Source of the DNA: Cylindrodendrum hubeiense
Taxonomy: Eukaryota > Ascomycota > Sordariomycetes > Hypocreales > Nectriaceae
NCBI GenBank assembly: GCA_014621425.1
Contig: JAANBB010000563.1
Span: 1 to 22,621 of the forward strand
Direction of reading: 5' to 3'
DNA: 22,621 bases
The notes under the pieces are model-generated. The model made no database searches. It was given only the letters and a program-made list of their open reading frames with translations, and was not told the origin of the DNA. The position numbers and the translations under genes were made by a program. Positions within the stretch are counted from its first letter, which is position 1, and each line of letters begins with the position of its first letter. Below are positions 10,774 to 18,876 of the stretch, piece by piece.

Positions 10774-12573
10774 ATGGACACCGTGTCTACGCTAAGCACC
10801 ATCACTTCATCCACTGCCACGGCGCCCACGTCGGCATCCCAGCAACTCACTTACACCACTGCTGGCACCCTTTATAACCCTGGCTCCTCCCAACCTCTGC
10901 AACCGCCGACCCGCAGAGGTCGCTCCCTCAAGTGGGCGGCCGGGGGCGCTCACAGTAACCTGGCGCTCCTTCCGAAGTCGTTCCTCGCAACGCTGCCTCT
11001 CAAGGCCGGCACCGGTCGTACCACGGCGGTTCATCAGTATACTCCTCTACAGCAGAACTACGACCGCGCCGTCACTCCATTCAACGATCCCGACCACCTC
11101 AGTGCCAACATGTCAGCTCAGGTTCCCCGTATCCGTCCTGGTAACACCCCGCCTGCACTCTCCTCCTTGGTGTCCGAACTCGACAGAGACAAATACGTCG
11201 ACGAGGATGCGAGCGAAGAGAGTGATGATGAAAGCGATTTCGGAATGGATCCGCTGATGAACATGACGGTCAAGTCTCTCCACAACCTCGCTTCGTACCC
11301 GAATCCAAACCAGAAGAGGGCTCAGAAGGCCCTTCTTCGCGGAGCAAAGCCGACGTTGAACAGCTTGTCCGAAGCAATTCGGAACAATGCACCCTCTTCC
11401 CCCTTGAACTGGCCTTTTGGTCAACCCGACATGCTGAAGAAGACTTCTGTCTCGCCCACAACCTTGCGACCAGCTCAGTCGGATCCTCTTGCCCTCCGAA
11501 TGATCCAGGAAGAGGCTCACCGTAAGCCTGGCTTCAGCCGGTCGTCAACACTTCAGCTTGAAAGTTCCCCGCTGAGTGAGATGGCCAACCTTGGCCAACC
11601 CGCCCATCCGGCATCTACGTCCACGTCCACGTCGACTTCTTCGGTGACTCTGGCGTCTGGACCTGGTGTGCCTCGGCCTTTGACTGCTGGGCCTCCCGGT
11701 CAACGCCAGTATCGCCCATCGACATTTGAATCCACCTTTAAGGCTCTGCAAACAAATGTCAAGTCGCAAAATGACGGCAATGACGAGGATGAAGAAAACA
11801 TCCCTGCTGTGACCCATCACACGTTGGTGGAGGCTGGCATCGAGGACTTGGACTTTGTTTCAGATTCTGCCTCGTCGGCGTACAGATTTGCTGAATCCTC
11901 GAGTCCTGAGGTGCACCCAATGGCATCCCTGAAGAAGATGCTTTCGTCCACTGACGATGTGTTTGCGGGCACCAATGACCAGCATGCCACTATGGCTTCG
12001 TGGAACCAGGAGCATCGATATCACAAAGGGATGTTTCTGCCCAACTGGACATGGTCATCCGAGCCCTTCTACACGAACTGGGCACCCCATTCAGCCAGAA
12101 TGGCAAGACCATGGAAGCCGGGGACAGACCGACTGACAGACGAGGAGATTACAACTCGAAACGAGAAGATCAACCGGGACTGGCACGCCGGTGCTGATTT
12201 ATTGGGCAAGACTATGGACGACGTGGTCGATGAGGCGCGTCAGCGAAGGATGGGGAAGACATTTGGGGCTATTGGGGATGGTCGTCCTCTGAAGACCAAA
12301 GATCAGTACGGGCCAATCAAGGTTGCCGAGGCTAACCGAATGTCGGTGGCGGAACATGCCAAACCGTTGTTGAACATGGCATTTGCGTCGGTGTTGCGGC
12401 ATGTGGAGGAGGAGTCGTGTAAGAGCGGGTTGCCGCAGACGGAGAAGCGGACAGAGGCATCGGGTGAGCAGGCAAGTGGCCAGGCAAGTGGCCAAGCGAG
12501 TGGCCAGACGGTGGGGCAAGGCAGCCGGGGTAGCCAGTCTTTGTTTGGAAAGAAGTTTGATGGTGGGCAGTAG
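10774..12573 (+). CDS. Conserved-looking hypothetical protein, largely disordered
   Basis: A single uninterrupted exon of 599 aa, starting at an ATG in the strong context GACCATGG. I do not recognise the family. The N-terminal ~40 residues are Ser/Thr-rich, followed by a basic PTRRGRSLKWAAGG segment. An acidic Asp/Glu/Ser stretch lies at ~145-155, then a Ser/Thr/Pro-rich middle with a (ST)n run near 282-290. Residues ~407-550 look more ordered: aromatic-rich (MFLPNWTWSSEPFYTNW, then ARPWKPGTDRLTDEE) and then helical and charged. The end carries three tandem ASGQ units. No signal peptide, membrane helix or catalytic motif is visible. Length, codon use and absence of stops make it a real gene. 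A regulatory or scaffolding protein is possible, but there is no direct evidence. Confidence 0.85.
   Translation: MDTVSTLSTITSSTATAPTSASQQLTYTTAGTLYNPGSSQPLQPPTRRGRSLKWAAGGAHSNLALLPKSFLATLPLKAGTGRTTAVHQYTPLQQNYDRAVTPFNDPDHLSANMSAQVPRIRPGNTPPALSSLVSELDRDKYVDEDASEESDDESDFGMDPLMNMTVKSLHNLASYPNPNQKRAQKALLRGAKPTLNSLSEAIRNNAPSSPLNWPFGQPDMLKKTSVSPTTLRPAQSDPLALRMIQEEAHRKPGFSRSSTLQLESSPLSEMANLGQPAHPASTSTSTSTSSVTLASGPGVPRPLTAGPPGQRQYRPSTFESTFKALQTNVKSQNDGNDEDEENIPAVTHHTLVEAGIEDLDFVSDSASSAYRFAESSSPEVHPMASLKKMLSSTDDVFAGTNDQHATMASWNQEHRYHKGMFLPNWTWSSEPFYTNWAPHSARMARPWKPGTDRLTDEEITTRNEKINRDWHAGADLLGKTMDDVVDEARQRRMGKTFGAIGDGRPLKTKDQYGPIKVAEANRMSVAEHAKPLLNMAFASVLRHVEEESCKSGLPQTEKRTEASGEQASGQASGQASGQTVGQGSRGSQSLFGKKFDGGQ
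12471..12506 (+). repeat. In-frame 12-bp tandem repeat encoding ASGQ
   Basis: Two identical units GGCAAGTGGCCA and one variant AGCGAGTGGCCA encode three ASGQ-type repeats near the C-terminus of the 599-aa protein. The unit length keeps the frame, so copy number could vary between strains without breaking the gene. Confidence 0.85.
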
Positions 12574-13973
12574 GGGATACAAGGGATAGTAGTTCTGGGG
12601 ATGTGTCTGGGTCTTGCATTTTTTGATGCTTGGCTGGGGAGGGTTGGATGGTTTTTGGACGGGGCTGGAGTAATGGTATATGCAAATCAGGGGTTTGAGG
12701 ACGAGGCTGCAGCCTGCAGGAGTGTAATTTGATTGTTCGCTATTGATAGTAACTTAGGTTATTAAGACAGGTGGGCAGATAGCAGACCTCTTTGGAGGCA
12801 TCAGGAATGGCATCAACATTGGGAGCGAATTTGGACGGGGCTTGAGTTTGCTTCGCAGCAATGGAATGTGTGGGTGATGTGGTGATGTAGTTGTTGGATT
12901 GGGGGGTCAGGTCAGAGTTGCCAACAGCCACAAGTGCACACACCCATGAAGTTGAGGAGATTGTTGTTGTCATTACGGAGCAGACTGGGCTTATGAAGCG
13001 GGCCTATGAGGATGGGAGGTGGGACGTCGATTGGGAGATGGTCATTTCGTTGGTTACGATGATAGCAGCGACAGGGGTTTTGGTGTCACGCGACGAGGTT
13101 GCAGAGTCGCAATGAACACATGGAATGGTCTCTGATGTTTGAGAGAAGTGGTAGCATGAAGCCAAGCGTTAGCGCGTGGTAAAACAAGTGATCAGCACAA
13201 GCCAAAGCTTCGCGGGACGGGATGATGGATCAAGCAAGGAACCAAGCCGAATGGATGTGGGTCGCGTGTCAAGCGTGTCAAGCGTGTCACTTGTGCGGCC
13301 TCTTGGGCCTGTCATGACGTCGAAGACAGGACCGGTTTTTTTTACCCCTGCCCCTTATCGACGTTATCGGGGGTGACCCTGTCGTGTGCGCGCGCGCATT
13401 GCTGCTGCCAGAGAAATTCCCGCCTGAGCAAAAAAAAAGAGAACAGCACATCAAAGACGCGACATCCACCTTCCCCGAGTCCGACTGTCCGACCCGTGTG
13501 GAAGCAGCGGTCTACCCGTACCCGTCTAATCCGCAATTACCTGGCGACCCACTTTTCCCTTAATCGACTCTCGTGGCTTTGCCGCCTTTCGTGTTGAATC
13601 TCCCCCCTTCAACTGCTCGTGTCTTGCAAGCGACGACATCTCGTTTCCGTAAACACACCCGGCCCAACCGAAACGACACACCCCTGTGCCTCTGCTGTTC
13701 TGCTGTTCCGCGGTTGTGTTTCGCTGGATCGCATATCTCTAGCGTGTGCTGCAAGCGACGCCCTGGAGTTGAGACAAAGCGGAGCTTGAAAAGCGAATCG
13801 AACGAGATCCTCCACCGCCAAAGACACCATCCGAACAAGTCTGCAGTCGACCGATCGGTTCTCCGCTTCCTCCCGACAACTTCACCGACCGACCGTTCCT
13901 ATACAAGAAGAGTCAAGAAGAGCCACGACCCAAGAAGCTGGGCTGAGACATATACACCAACACCACAGTCAAG
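12574..13973. other. Intergenic: 3' region and aminoalcoholphosphotransferase promoter
   Basis: No gene is supported. A 77-codon minus-strand frame at 12740-12973 and a 74-codon plus-strand frame at 12891-13115 overlap each other and lack domains. The region contains a GCGTGTCAA triplication (13264-13289), one GCCAAG hexamer (13161-13166) and, from about 13440, a C-rich, purine-poor plus strand that should be the leader of the gene starting at 13974. Confidence 0.55.
13264..13289. repeat. Tandem repeat (GCGTGTCAA)x3
   Basis: Three 9-bp units, the last lacking its final base, lie about 690 bp upstream of the CPT1-like start codon. It may be a simple slippage product or a clustered protein-binding site; nothing in the sequence decides. 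Confidence 0.8.
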
Positions 13974-15378
13974 ATGGTTTACGTACGGCAACGCGAGCTC
14001 CCGGCGCTCCGGGAGTACAAGTACTCTGGCGTGGACAATTCGCTACTGTCCAAGTACGTGCTGAAGCCGTTCTACACAAACGTCGTCATCAAGTGCTTCC
14101 CCATGAGCATGGCGCCAAACCTCATCACCCTCACCGGCTTCTCCTTCGTCGTCGCAAACTTCCTCACCCTGCTGTGGTACAACCCCACACTCGACCAGGA
14201 CTGCCCGGCGTGGGTTTACTACAGCTGGGCCGTTGGCTTGTTCTTGTACCAGACTTTTGACGCCGTCGATGGATCGCAGGCGTAAGTACATTTGCCTTTT
14301 CACTTCTCTTTGTGGGTTTGTTGCGGATTGGAATTTGGTGAAATAATTCACTACACAACTCGAGACTGACATCATGGCACAATAGACGACGAACTAGACA
14401 GTCCGGTCCCCTCGGCGAGCTTTTCGACCATGGTGTCGATGCCCTCAACACCTCCCTCGAGGTCCTCATCTTTGCCGCTTCTCAGAACATGGGCCAGAGC
14501 TGGTACACCGTCGCCATGCTTTTCGCATGTAAGTCTGCCTCTGTCCAATACCACCTTCACGTCACAGTCTTGCTAACCCGTTACTTACAGCCCTTGCCAC
14601 CTTCTACGTCCAGACTTGGGAGACGTACCACACTAAGACGCTCACCCTTGGCATCATCAACGGCCCCGTCGAGGGTGTCATCATCATCGTCGGCGTCTAC
14701 GCCCTCACCGGCTTCTTGGGCGGCGCCCACATCTGGCAGCAGAGCATGCTGCGCACTTTCGGTGTCCCTGAGACGCTTGGCCTCCCCGCTGCCATCTACG
14801 AGTTCTCTTTCACCGAGTGGTATCTCGTCCAGGGCCTTGTCGTGGTTGCTTTCAACGCCTTTGAGTCGTCCCGAAACGTCATCCGCGCTCGTCGCGCTCG
14901 CGGCGACCGCTCCCGTGGCGCCCTCCTCGGCCTGATCCCCTTCATTTCTATCTGGGTTATGACCGTTGCGTACCTTTACCTGCAGCCCAATATCCGCAAG
15001 TGCCATCTCATCCCTTTCGCCCTCTTCGCCGGCTTTGTCAACGCCTACAGCGTTGGTCAGATCATCACCGCCCACCTTGTCCACCTGCGCTTCCCCTACT
15101 GGAACGTGCTGGGCCTCCTGCTCGTCTTTGGGGTTGCCGACTCTATGGGTCCCGTCCTGCAGCGGCACACTGCCTTTGGCTGGCCCAGCGCTCTTGGTGA
15201 CGGAGTTTACCAGGTCGCCTTCATGTTCATGATGCTCGGCACTGCCCTCGGTGTCTATGGCAGCTTCGTCGTTGACGTTATTGTCACCATCTGCGACTAC
15301 CTTGACATCTGGTGCCTCACCATCAAGCACCCTTACATCGAGGAGAATGCCCAGACCAACGGCAAGAAGGTTCAGTAA
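13974..15378 (+). CDS. CPT1: Choline/ethanolaminephosphotransferase (CDP-alcohol phosphotransferase)
   Basis: Three exons (13974..14281, 14386..14528, 14591..15378) give 412 aa, close to yeast Cpt1/Ept1. Introns are 104 bp and 62 bp; the second contains a CTAAC branch point. The enzyme transfers phosphocholine or phosphoethanolamine from its CDP form to diacylglycerol, the last step of the Kennedy pathway, in ER/Golgi membranes. The complete CDP-alcohol signature DGx2ARx8Gx3Dx3D is present: D99, G100, A103, R104, G113, D117 and D121. Intron 1 splits it at codon 103, so the correct junction is confirmed by the motif. Several hydrophobic helices follow. The N-terminal YKYSGVDNSLLSKYVLKP and MAPNLITLTG are family-typical. 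Preference for choline or ethanolamine cannot be read from sequence; filamentous fungi often rely on one dual enzyme, so EPT1 is an equally fair name. Confidence 0.95.
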
Positions 15379-16050
15379 ACTTGATACACGAACTAGCGCA
15401 TGCGGCCGTGGATCTCGATCAATGACCTCGAAAGGAAGAATCCATTGCGATCTTCCTCGCATGAGAGGCGGAGCATCAGAAAGGATGCTCAACTCACCGT
15501 CTCAACCAATGATGGGTTTACTTAAGATGGGCTTACTTAAACATATACGACACACACGATGGGCAGATAGAGAACGGCAGGACATAGCCGGGAAGACCAA
15601 TTTCCCGTCATCATTTCAGACAGATAGGGCAAGGCAGGACCCCTTAGTATAGAGAGGGATGGGCCTTATGGGAGGAGTTTCATGTATGCATGTGGCGGCA
15701 AGGGTGGGTGGCTTCTGGCGTGCTTCATCTACCAGGGCAAGATGAGGGGGCTGAAGGAGCTTCGTCTTTGATGCTTTCAGGGAGTTTTGGGTGTGGTTGA
15801 AAAAATATGGGATGCAAATACGCACTTGGCCGTCTACCTTGGATGATGGGTTTCCTCGCCTTGCAGAGGGACGCGCATGTAAGATCTAATGAACGACTGG
15901 AGAGATGAGAAGCAAGATGGTGTTTGCGGATATGTACTCAATCACGAATATAAACAACGCATTTGTTATGAATGTTTGGGGTTGTTCAACCCTTTTGATT
16001 TTTGCTAGACTGTAACTGTAGGTGCTTTGTGACTATGACCCAAGTCGTCT
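15379..16050. other. Convergent intergenic region
   Basis: This lies between the plus-strand CPT1-like gene and the minus-strand small cysteine-rich gene, so it should hold both 3' UTRs. It contains a 15-bp tandem duplication and no supported coding sequence. Confidence 0.6.
15511..15540. repeat. 15-bp tandem duplication
   Basis: GATGGGTTTACTTAA is followed directly by GATGGGCTTACTTAA, differing at one base. It sits about 130 bp after the CPT1-like stop codon, probably within the 3' UTR. Confidence 0.85.
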
Positions 16051-16245
16051 TTATTTCCCGGGCTTGGGATCCATCCAGCACGAACAGTTCCCGGCACCGG
16101 TATAGTGCGTCTTGGTCTCAGGCGTCTTGGTCTTGCATACCTTGTCGGGCGATGTTACCAGCCGGCACCACTCGTCGAAGGTTTTGACGAAGAGCTCCTT
16201 GCGGCAAGTCTGGCAATGGTAATGGCAAGTGATCAGGAGGCACAT
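16051..16245 (-). CDS. Small cysteine-rich protein, paralog 1
   Basis: A 64-aa protein starting MCLLITCHYHCQTC, in context CAAAATG. Cysteines are at 2, 7, 11, 14, 27, 37, 54 and 56. Six of these and Y9 fall at exactly the same residue numbers as in the paralogs at 16607-16792 and 17786-17980. The final pair is CSC-W here instead of C-x-W-C. There is no signal peptide, so a cytosolic protein is likely; paired CxxC motifs could bind zinc, which is inference. It seems related to a loose group of short fungal proteins starting MC with a Y-x-C-x-x-C/H motif, for which I know no function. The frame extends upstream, but the start is placed at the ATG shared with the paralogs. The gene has its own promoter module at 16466-16546. 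Confidence 0.8.
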   Translation of the reverse strand: MCLLITCHYHCQTCRKELFVKTFDEWCRLVTSPDKVCKTKTPETKTHYTGAGNCSCWMDPKPGK

Positions 16246-16465
16246 TTTGGGATGGGCTCGTTGACGAGGCTTTCGTCCAGATGCGAGGATGGTTGAGAAT
16301 AGAGTCTCTGTGCTTTGCTTGCTTGTGAGAGGATTGAGAAACGGAGCAGAAGGGAGGTGGAAAACTGGAGAGACTTGGTTGTTGATGGGGTTGACTGGTT
16401 TTCTTTGCACTTTGCTTGATGGAGAGAGGATGTAGAAAGAGGAGAAGGGGGAGAGTTTGTCTTCA

Positions 16466-16546
16466 TATATAGAGACTATGCAGAGGTGATTCGCAACCCG
16501 AATCTCGAGAAATCGTGATTCCGGTGGCCTATCACACACAACACAT
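16466..16546 (-). promoter_or_regulatory. Promoter module of small Cys-rich paralog 1
   Basis: Read on the plus strand, a TATATA box (about 16466-16471) is followed by AGAGGTGATTCGCAACCC from 16482 and ATCTCGAGAAA to 16512, then CTATCACACACAACACAT at 16529-16546. Related blocks occur with nearly the same spacing at 16955-17034 and, more weakly, at 18165-18253. On the minus strand the blocks are upstream of the TATA box, which lies about 220 bp before the ATG. Confidence 0.6.
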
Positions 16547-16606
16547 CCAGGGTCTTGTGTCTGATGACGTGCAGCTCAAGATACCTCGGGGCCGCCTTCA
16601 TTATTC

Positions 16607-16792
16607 CTAATCCTTTCCAATGCACCACGGGCATTGCCCTCTCTCGGCATTCTGATGCGTTGTACACTCAGTTGTGCGCTCACAAGCTTTGCCCCTCTGC
16701 GTCGCCCTCGCACAAAATTCCACGTGCCGATTAGTACGGACGGGGGAGAAGCAGCGGCGACACATGTAGATGGTATTGACGACGACGCACAT
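16607..16792 (-). CDS. Small cysteine-rich protein, paralog 2
   Basis: A 61-aa protein starting MCVVVNTIYMCRRC, context GAAAATG, stop TAG. Cysteines are at 2, 11, 14, 27, 37, 43, 54 and 57, and Y9 is shared with both paralogs. Outside the cysteines it keeps little identity with them: about 14 identical positions with paralog 3. An unchanged, gap-free cysteine grid in otherwise diverged proteins argues that all three are real and under selection for the fold. The last motif is CPWC, matching CQWC in paralog 3. No signal peptide is present; function is unknown. The frame is open upstream well past the ATG, but the upstream part has no paralog match and crosses the TATA box. Confidence 0.8.
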   Translation of the reverse strand: MCVVVNTIYMCRRCFSPVRTNRHVEFCARATQRGKACERTTECTTHQNAERGQCPWCIGKD

Positions 16793-16954
16793 TTTCGCCT
16801 GTTTCTTCTCGACGAGGCAAGGGTGAGGCGCGGATATGACCCAGTTGAAGTGCTGAGGCGTGGACGGCTTGGTTAGCTGATTTTGTACTATGCTTGCTAG
16901 CGACCAGATGTAGGTTGATGGTTTGCGGGATTGATCTTGGTTGGGTTGAGCTCT

Positions 16955-17034
16955 GATATAGACGCTGCCCAGAGATGATTCCCAATCTGACTCTCGAGAA
17001 ACAGGGACACGGCAGTGTATCACATAGAGTACAT
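16955..17034 (-). promoter_or_regulatory. Promoter module of small Cys-rich paralog 2
   Basis: Read on the plus strand, a GATATAGA box at about 16955-16962 precedes AGAGATGATTCCCAATCT from 16971 and CTCTCGAGAAA to 17001, then GTATCACATAGAGTACAT at 17017-17034. The 31-bp block matches that of paralog 1 at 26 of 31 positions without gaps. The distance to the second block is one base shorter than in paralog 1. The TATA-like box is about 165 bp upstream of the ATG. Confidence 0.6.
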
Positions 17035-17051
17035 GACCTACCACAAGTGTT

Positions 17052-17532
17052 CCAGATGCAGGAAAGAGGCTTTTACGTGGTTCAATCACTAAGAGGACGG
17101 ACGTTATGCGTCACGGCAAACGCCAACATCCCTGTGCATCTGCGGCGGCGCTGGCGGATCCCCTTGGACCTGGATGTCGTTCATGATCAACTCCATATAC
17201 GGCAGCGGCAGCTCGCTCGCACCGGCCGCTATGGCACTGATGGTGCCACCGCGTCGAACACAGAACATGGCCTTTTCCCAATTGGCTTGTATCGCCGCAG
17301 TGATGGGCAAGCAGTCAATGGATCGCAGCCTCGGCTCTGCCTGGGAATTGCAGTCGTGGAATCCATAGGCCCCGTATGACATCGCCTCGGCTTTCATCCC
17401 GGGCAAACTAGAGAAGACGACTACTTTACATCCCGTCTTTGCGGCAATCTGAATGACCTGACTGCCGATCCCAAGTATGTCGACCCGTTCTGGGGAGCGG
17501 ACGCCGGCGCATTGTGGCCCGGGTTGTGACAA
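17052..17532 (-). pseudogene. Truncated, frameshifted NADP-type alcohol dehydrogenase (MDR) remnant
   Basis: An open stretch at 17104-17532 encodes the second half of a medium-chain dehydrogenase/reductase of the cinnamyl-alcohol-dehydrogenase type. PQCAGV matches the usual end of the catalytic part. DILGIGSQVIQIAAKTGC with KVVVFS is the Rossmann nucleotide-binding region, with residues missing from the glycine loop (normally GIGGLGHLA). NWEKA, RRGGTI and PYMELIMNDIQVQG match the distal part. A frameshift lies near 17128-17131: after QMHR the expected sequence resumes in another frame as MLAFAVTHNVRPL. A second shift follows near 17090, leading to VIEPRK. The N-terminal zinc-binding domain is absent. 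Shortened loop, lost domain and two shifts make a working enzyme very unlikely. It lies between small Cys-rich paralogs 2 and 3, ending just before the promoter of paralog 2. Confidence 0.85.
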
Positions 17533-17669
17533 ATGAGAGACGGAGTGAACTTGGATCTGAGATTGCTCTCGAATCTACTGAGACCTTCGGTAGTGGATTT
17601 ATGATGCAATTGCCTAGGTATTCTAAAGAACCGTTCTTGGTGTTACTCGCTAGTACTTGGAGATGTAAC

Positions 17670-17750
17670 AGTTACTGTAGTAGTTACTGTAACCCATACT
17701 TGGATGTCTCTGCTAAAGTCTTCAAGTGAAACTCCTACTTGCTAAGCTAG
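17670..17750. repeat. Diverged duplicate flank, copy A
   Basis: This segment resembles 18391-18470. The best core is 17705-17728 against 18416-18439, identical at 19 of 24 ungapped positions, ending in TTCAAGTG in both. CTGTA repeats precede it and a TACTTG/TTGCTA motif follows in both. Copy A lies just 3' of small Cys-rich paralog 3, about 35-115 bp beyond its stop codon. Confidence 0.45.
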
Positions 17751-17785
17751 GGAATGATTCATGAGAGCAACAACCCCCCGCATAA

Positions 17786-17980
17786 TCACTGCGTTGGCGG
17801 TTCTGCTGTGCACCACTGGCAGTCTGTCCATGGGCCATACTCGATCTTGCGGCCTTCAGACTTGTCTTGGCAGGTGTCGTTGGCCTTTTTCGCCGCCTCG
17901 CATCGCTCCGTATACCACACAACATCGACTTCCATTCTACAGCGGCTACATCGGTAACTGAGTCTGATCAACTCGCACAT
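17786..17980 (-). CDS. Small cysteine-rich protein, paralog 3
   Basis: A 64-aa protein starting MCELIRLSYRCSRC, in context CAAAATG. Cysteines are at 2, 11, 14, 27, 37, 54 and 57, the same grid as the other two paralogs, with Y9 also kept. The C-terminal motif is DCQWC. It is Lys/Glu-rich between C27 and C54. No signal peptide or membrane segment is seen. Pairing of CxxC near both ends with two single cysteines between them suggests metal binding or disulfide bonding, which remains inference. It is separated from paralog 2 by the broken dehydrogenase and has its own promoter module at 18165-18253. Confidence 0.8.
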   Translation of the reverse strand: MCELIRLSYRCSRCRMEVDVVWYTERCEAAKKANDTCQDKSEGRKIEYGPWTDCQWCTAEPPTQ

Positions 17981-18164
17981 TTTGTTTACTGGCTTTCACG
18001 GGGTGCATTGGGATGCTGCAGTGGTTAATGGTAGAGCGGGGAGGCTTGCTTGTTGAAGCGTGCTAGTGTTGATAGCTTTGGTTAGTGGATTTATCACTTT
18101 GATTTGTTTCTTTGATTTGTTTGGGATAGGATTTAGTCCAGCGGAGAAGGTGAGGGTTGTGTTT

Positions 18165-18253
18165 TTAAATATTGGCTACTCAACCGCGATTCGCAGACCA
18201 TGTCTCACTGAACAAGTTGTTGTGATTCCTGCGGTCTACCACGCACGACACAG
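18165..18253 (-). promoter_or_regulatory. Promoter module of small Cys-rich paralog 3
   Basis: Read on the plus strand, a TTTAAATATT box at about 18164-18173 precedes GCGATTCGCAGACC (from 18186) and TGTCTC, then GTGATTCC near 18222 and CTACCACGCACGACACAG at 18236-18253. It is more diverged than the other two modules but matches paralog 1 in order and content: GTGATTCGCA, ACC, TCTC, GTGATTCC, CTATCACACACAACACAT. The TATA-like box is about 185 bp before the ATG. Confidence 0.5.
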
Positions 18254-18390
18254 GCTTCTGATATCTCATCACCTACCCTATGCAGGTCCCACATAATGTG
18301 TCAGATACGGGAGAGAGGCTAGGCAGAAGAATCCTGGTTGAAACCAACGAGCCATGATGCTGTGGCAAATATCGTCTCAGCAGTATTAGT

Positions 18391-18470
18391 AGCTGCTGTA
18401 ATGCCATTGCTGTAATGTCACTGCTCAATAGTTCAAGTGTAATTTTTGCTTGCTACTTGAAAGCTAATAG
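18391..18470. repeat. Diverged duplicate flank, copy B
   Basis: Counterpart of 17670-17750 (see copy A), in the same orientation. It lies upstream of the paralog 3 promoter. If copy A is the 3' flank of paralog 3, copy B may mark the 3' flank of a former extra copy that has since been lost, though no coding trace remains beside it. Confidence 0.45.
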
Positions 18471-18876
18471 ACTAAGAAACCAATGCTAAACAAATCCCCG
18501 GGCCTGTGTCCCATCGTGCATTGATTCGGAGTAGATCTGAAGCCTTGTTTGTCTCGGATCTATCCGTCGTGATCCTCCACCATCAAGGCCAATGCGGGGT
18601 ACACGACTTGATTCAGCCAACTTTGTTGAAGAGCGTCTGCTACTCTGTGTCCCAAGCCTTTCTGGCCGAGATAGGAATCGAGAGTCATTGAGCACGGGTT
18701 TGATACTCTCTTCGATTGTTTCCAAATAAAATTAATCAAACCCATAAACAGAGAACGCCACTCCAAAAGCCCCGACGGGCGGGGTATCCAATCCGGTCCC
18801 TTGCCGTGATATACATCAATCATGATAGCACCATGTGCAACTGTGTTTCGTTTTCTCCTCAGTTCTTAGCCCCCCC

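Larger units (their letters stand above)
17981..18876. other. Intergenic: paralog 3 promoter and bZIP 3' region
   Basis: The left part is the A/C-rich (minus strand) leader and promoter of paralog 3. The right part, up to 18876, should be the 3' UTR of the bZIP gene. An 87-codon minus-strand frame at 18560-18823 has no recognisable domain and no cysteine grid. I see no fourth small Cys-rich gene here. Confidence 0.55.

Noticed and set aside
12740..13115. Two overlapping short frames on opposite strands
   Set aside because: Neither has a domain, splice support or paralog; they occupy a probable intergenic region.
14581..15492. 303-codon minus-strand frame antisense to the aminoalcoholphosphotransferase
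   Set aside because: It is a shadow of the conserved plus-strand exon 3 and has no family resemblance.
17754..17961. Plus-strand frames over the third small Cys-rich gene
   Set aside because: The minus-strand frame carries the family pattern and a promoter module; the plus-strand products match nothing.
18560..18823. 87-codon minus-strand frame, possible fourth member of the array
   Set aside because: It has one cysteine and no match to the C2-C11-C14-C27-C37 grid; it more likely lies in the bZIP 3' UTR.
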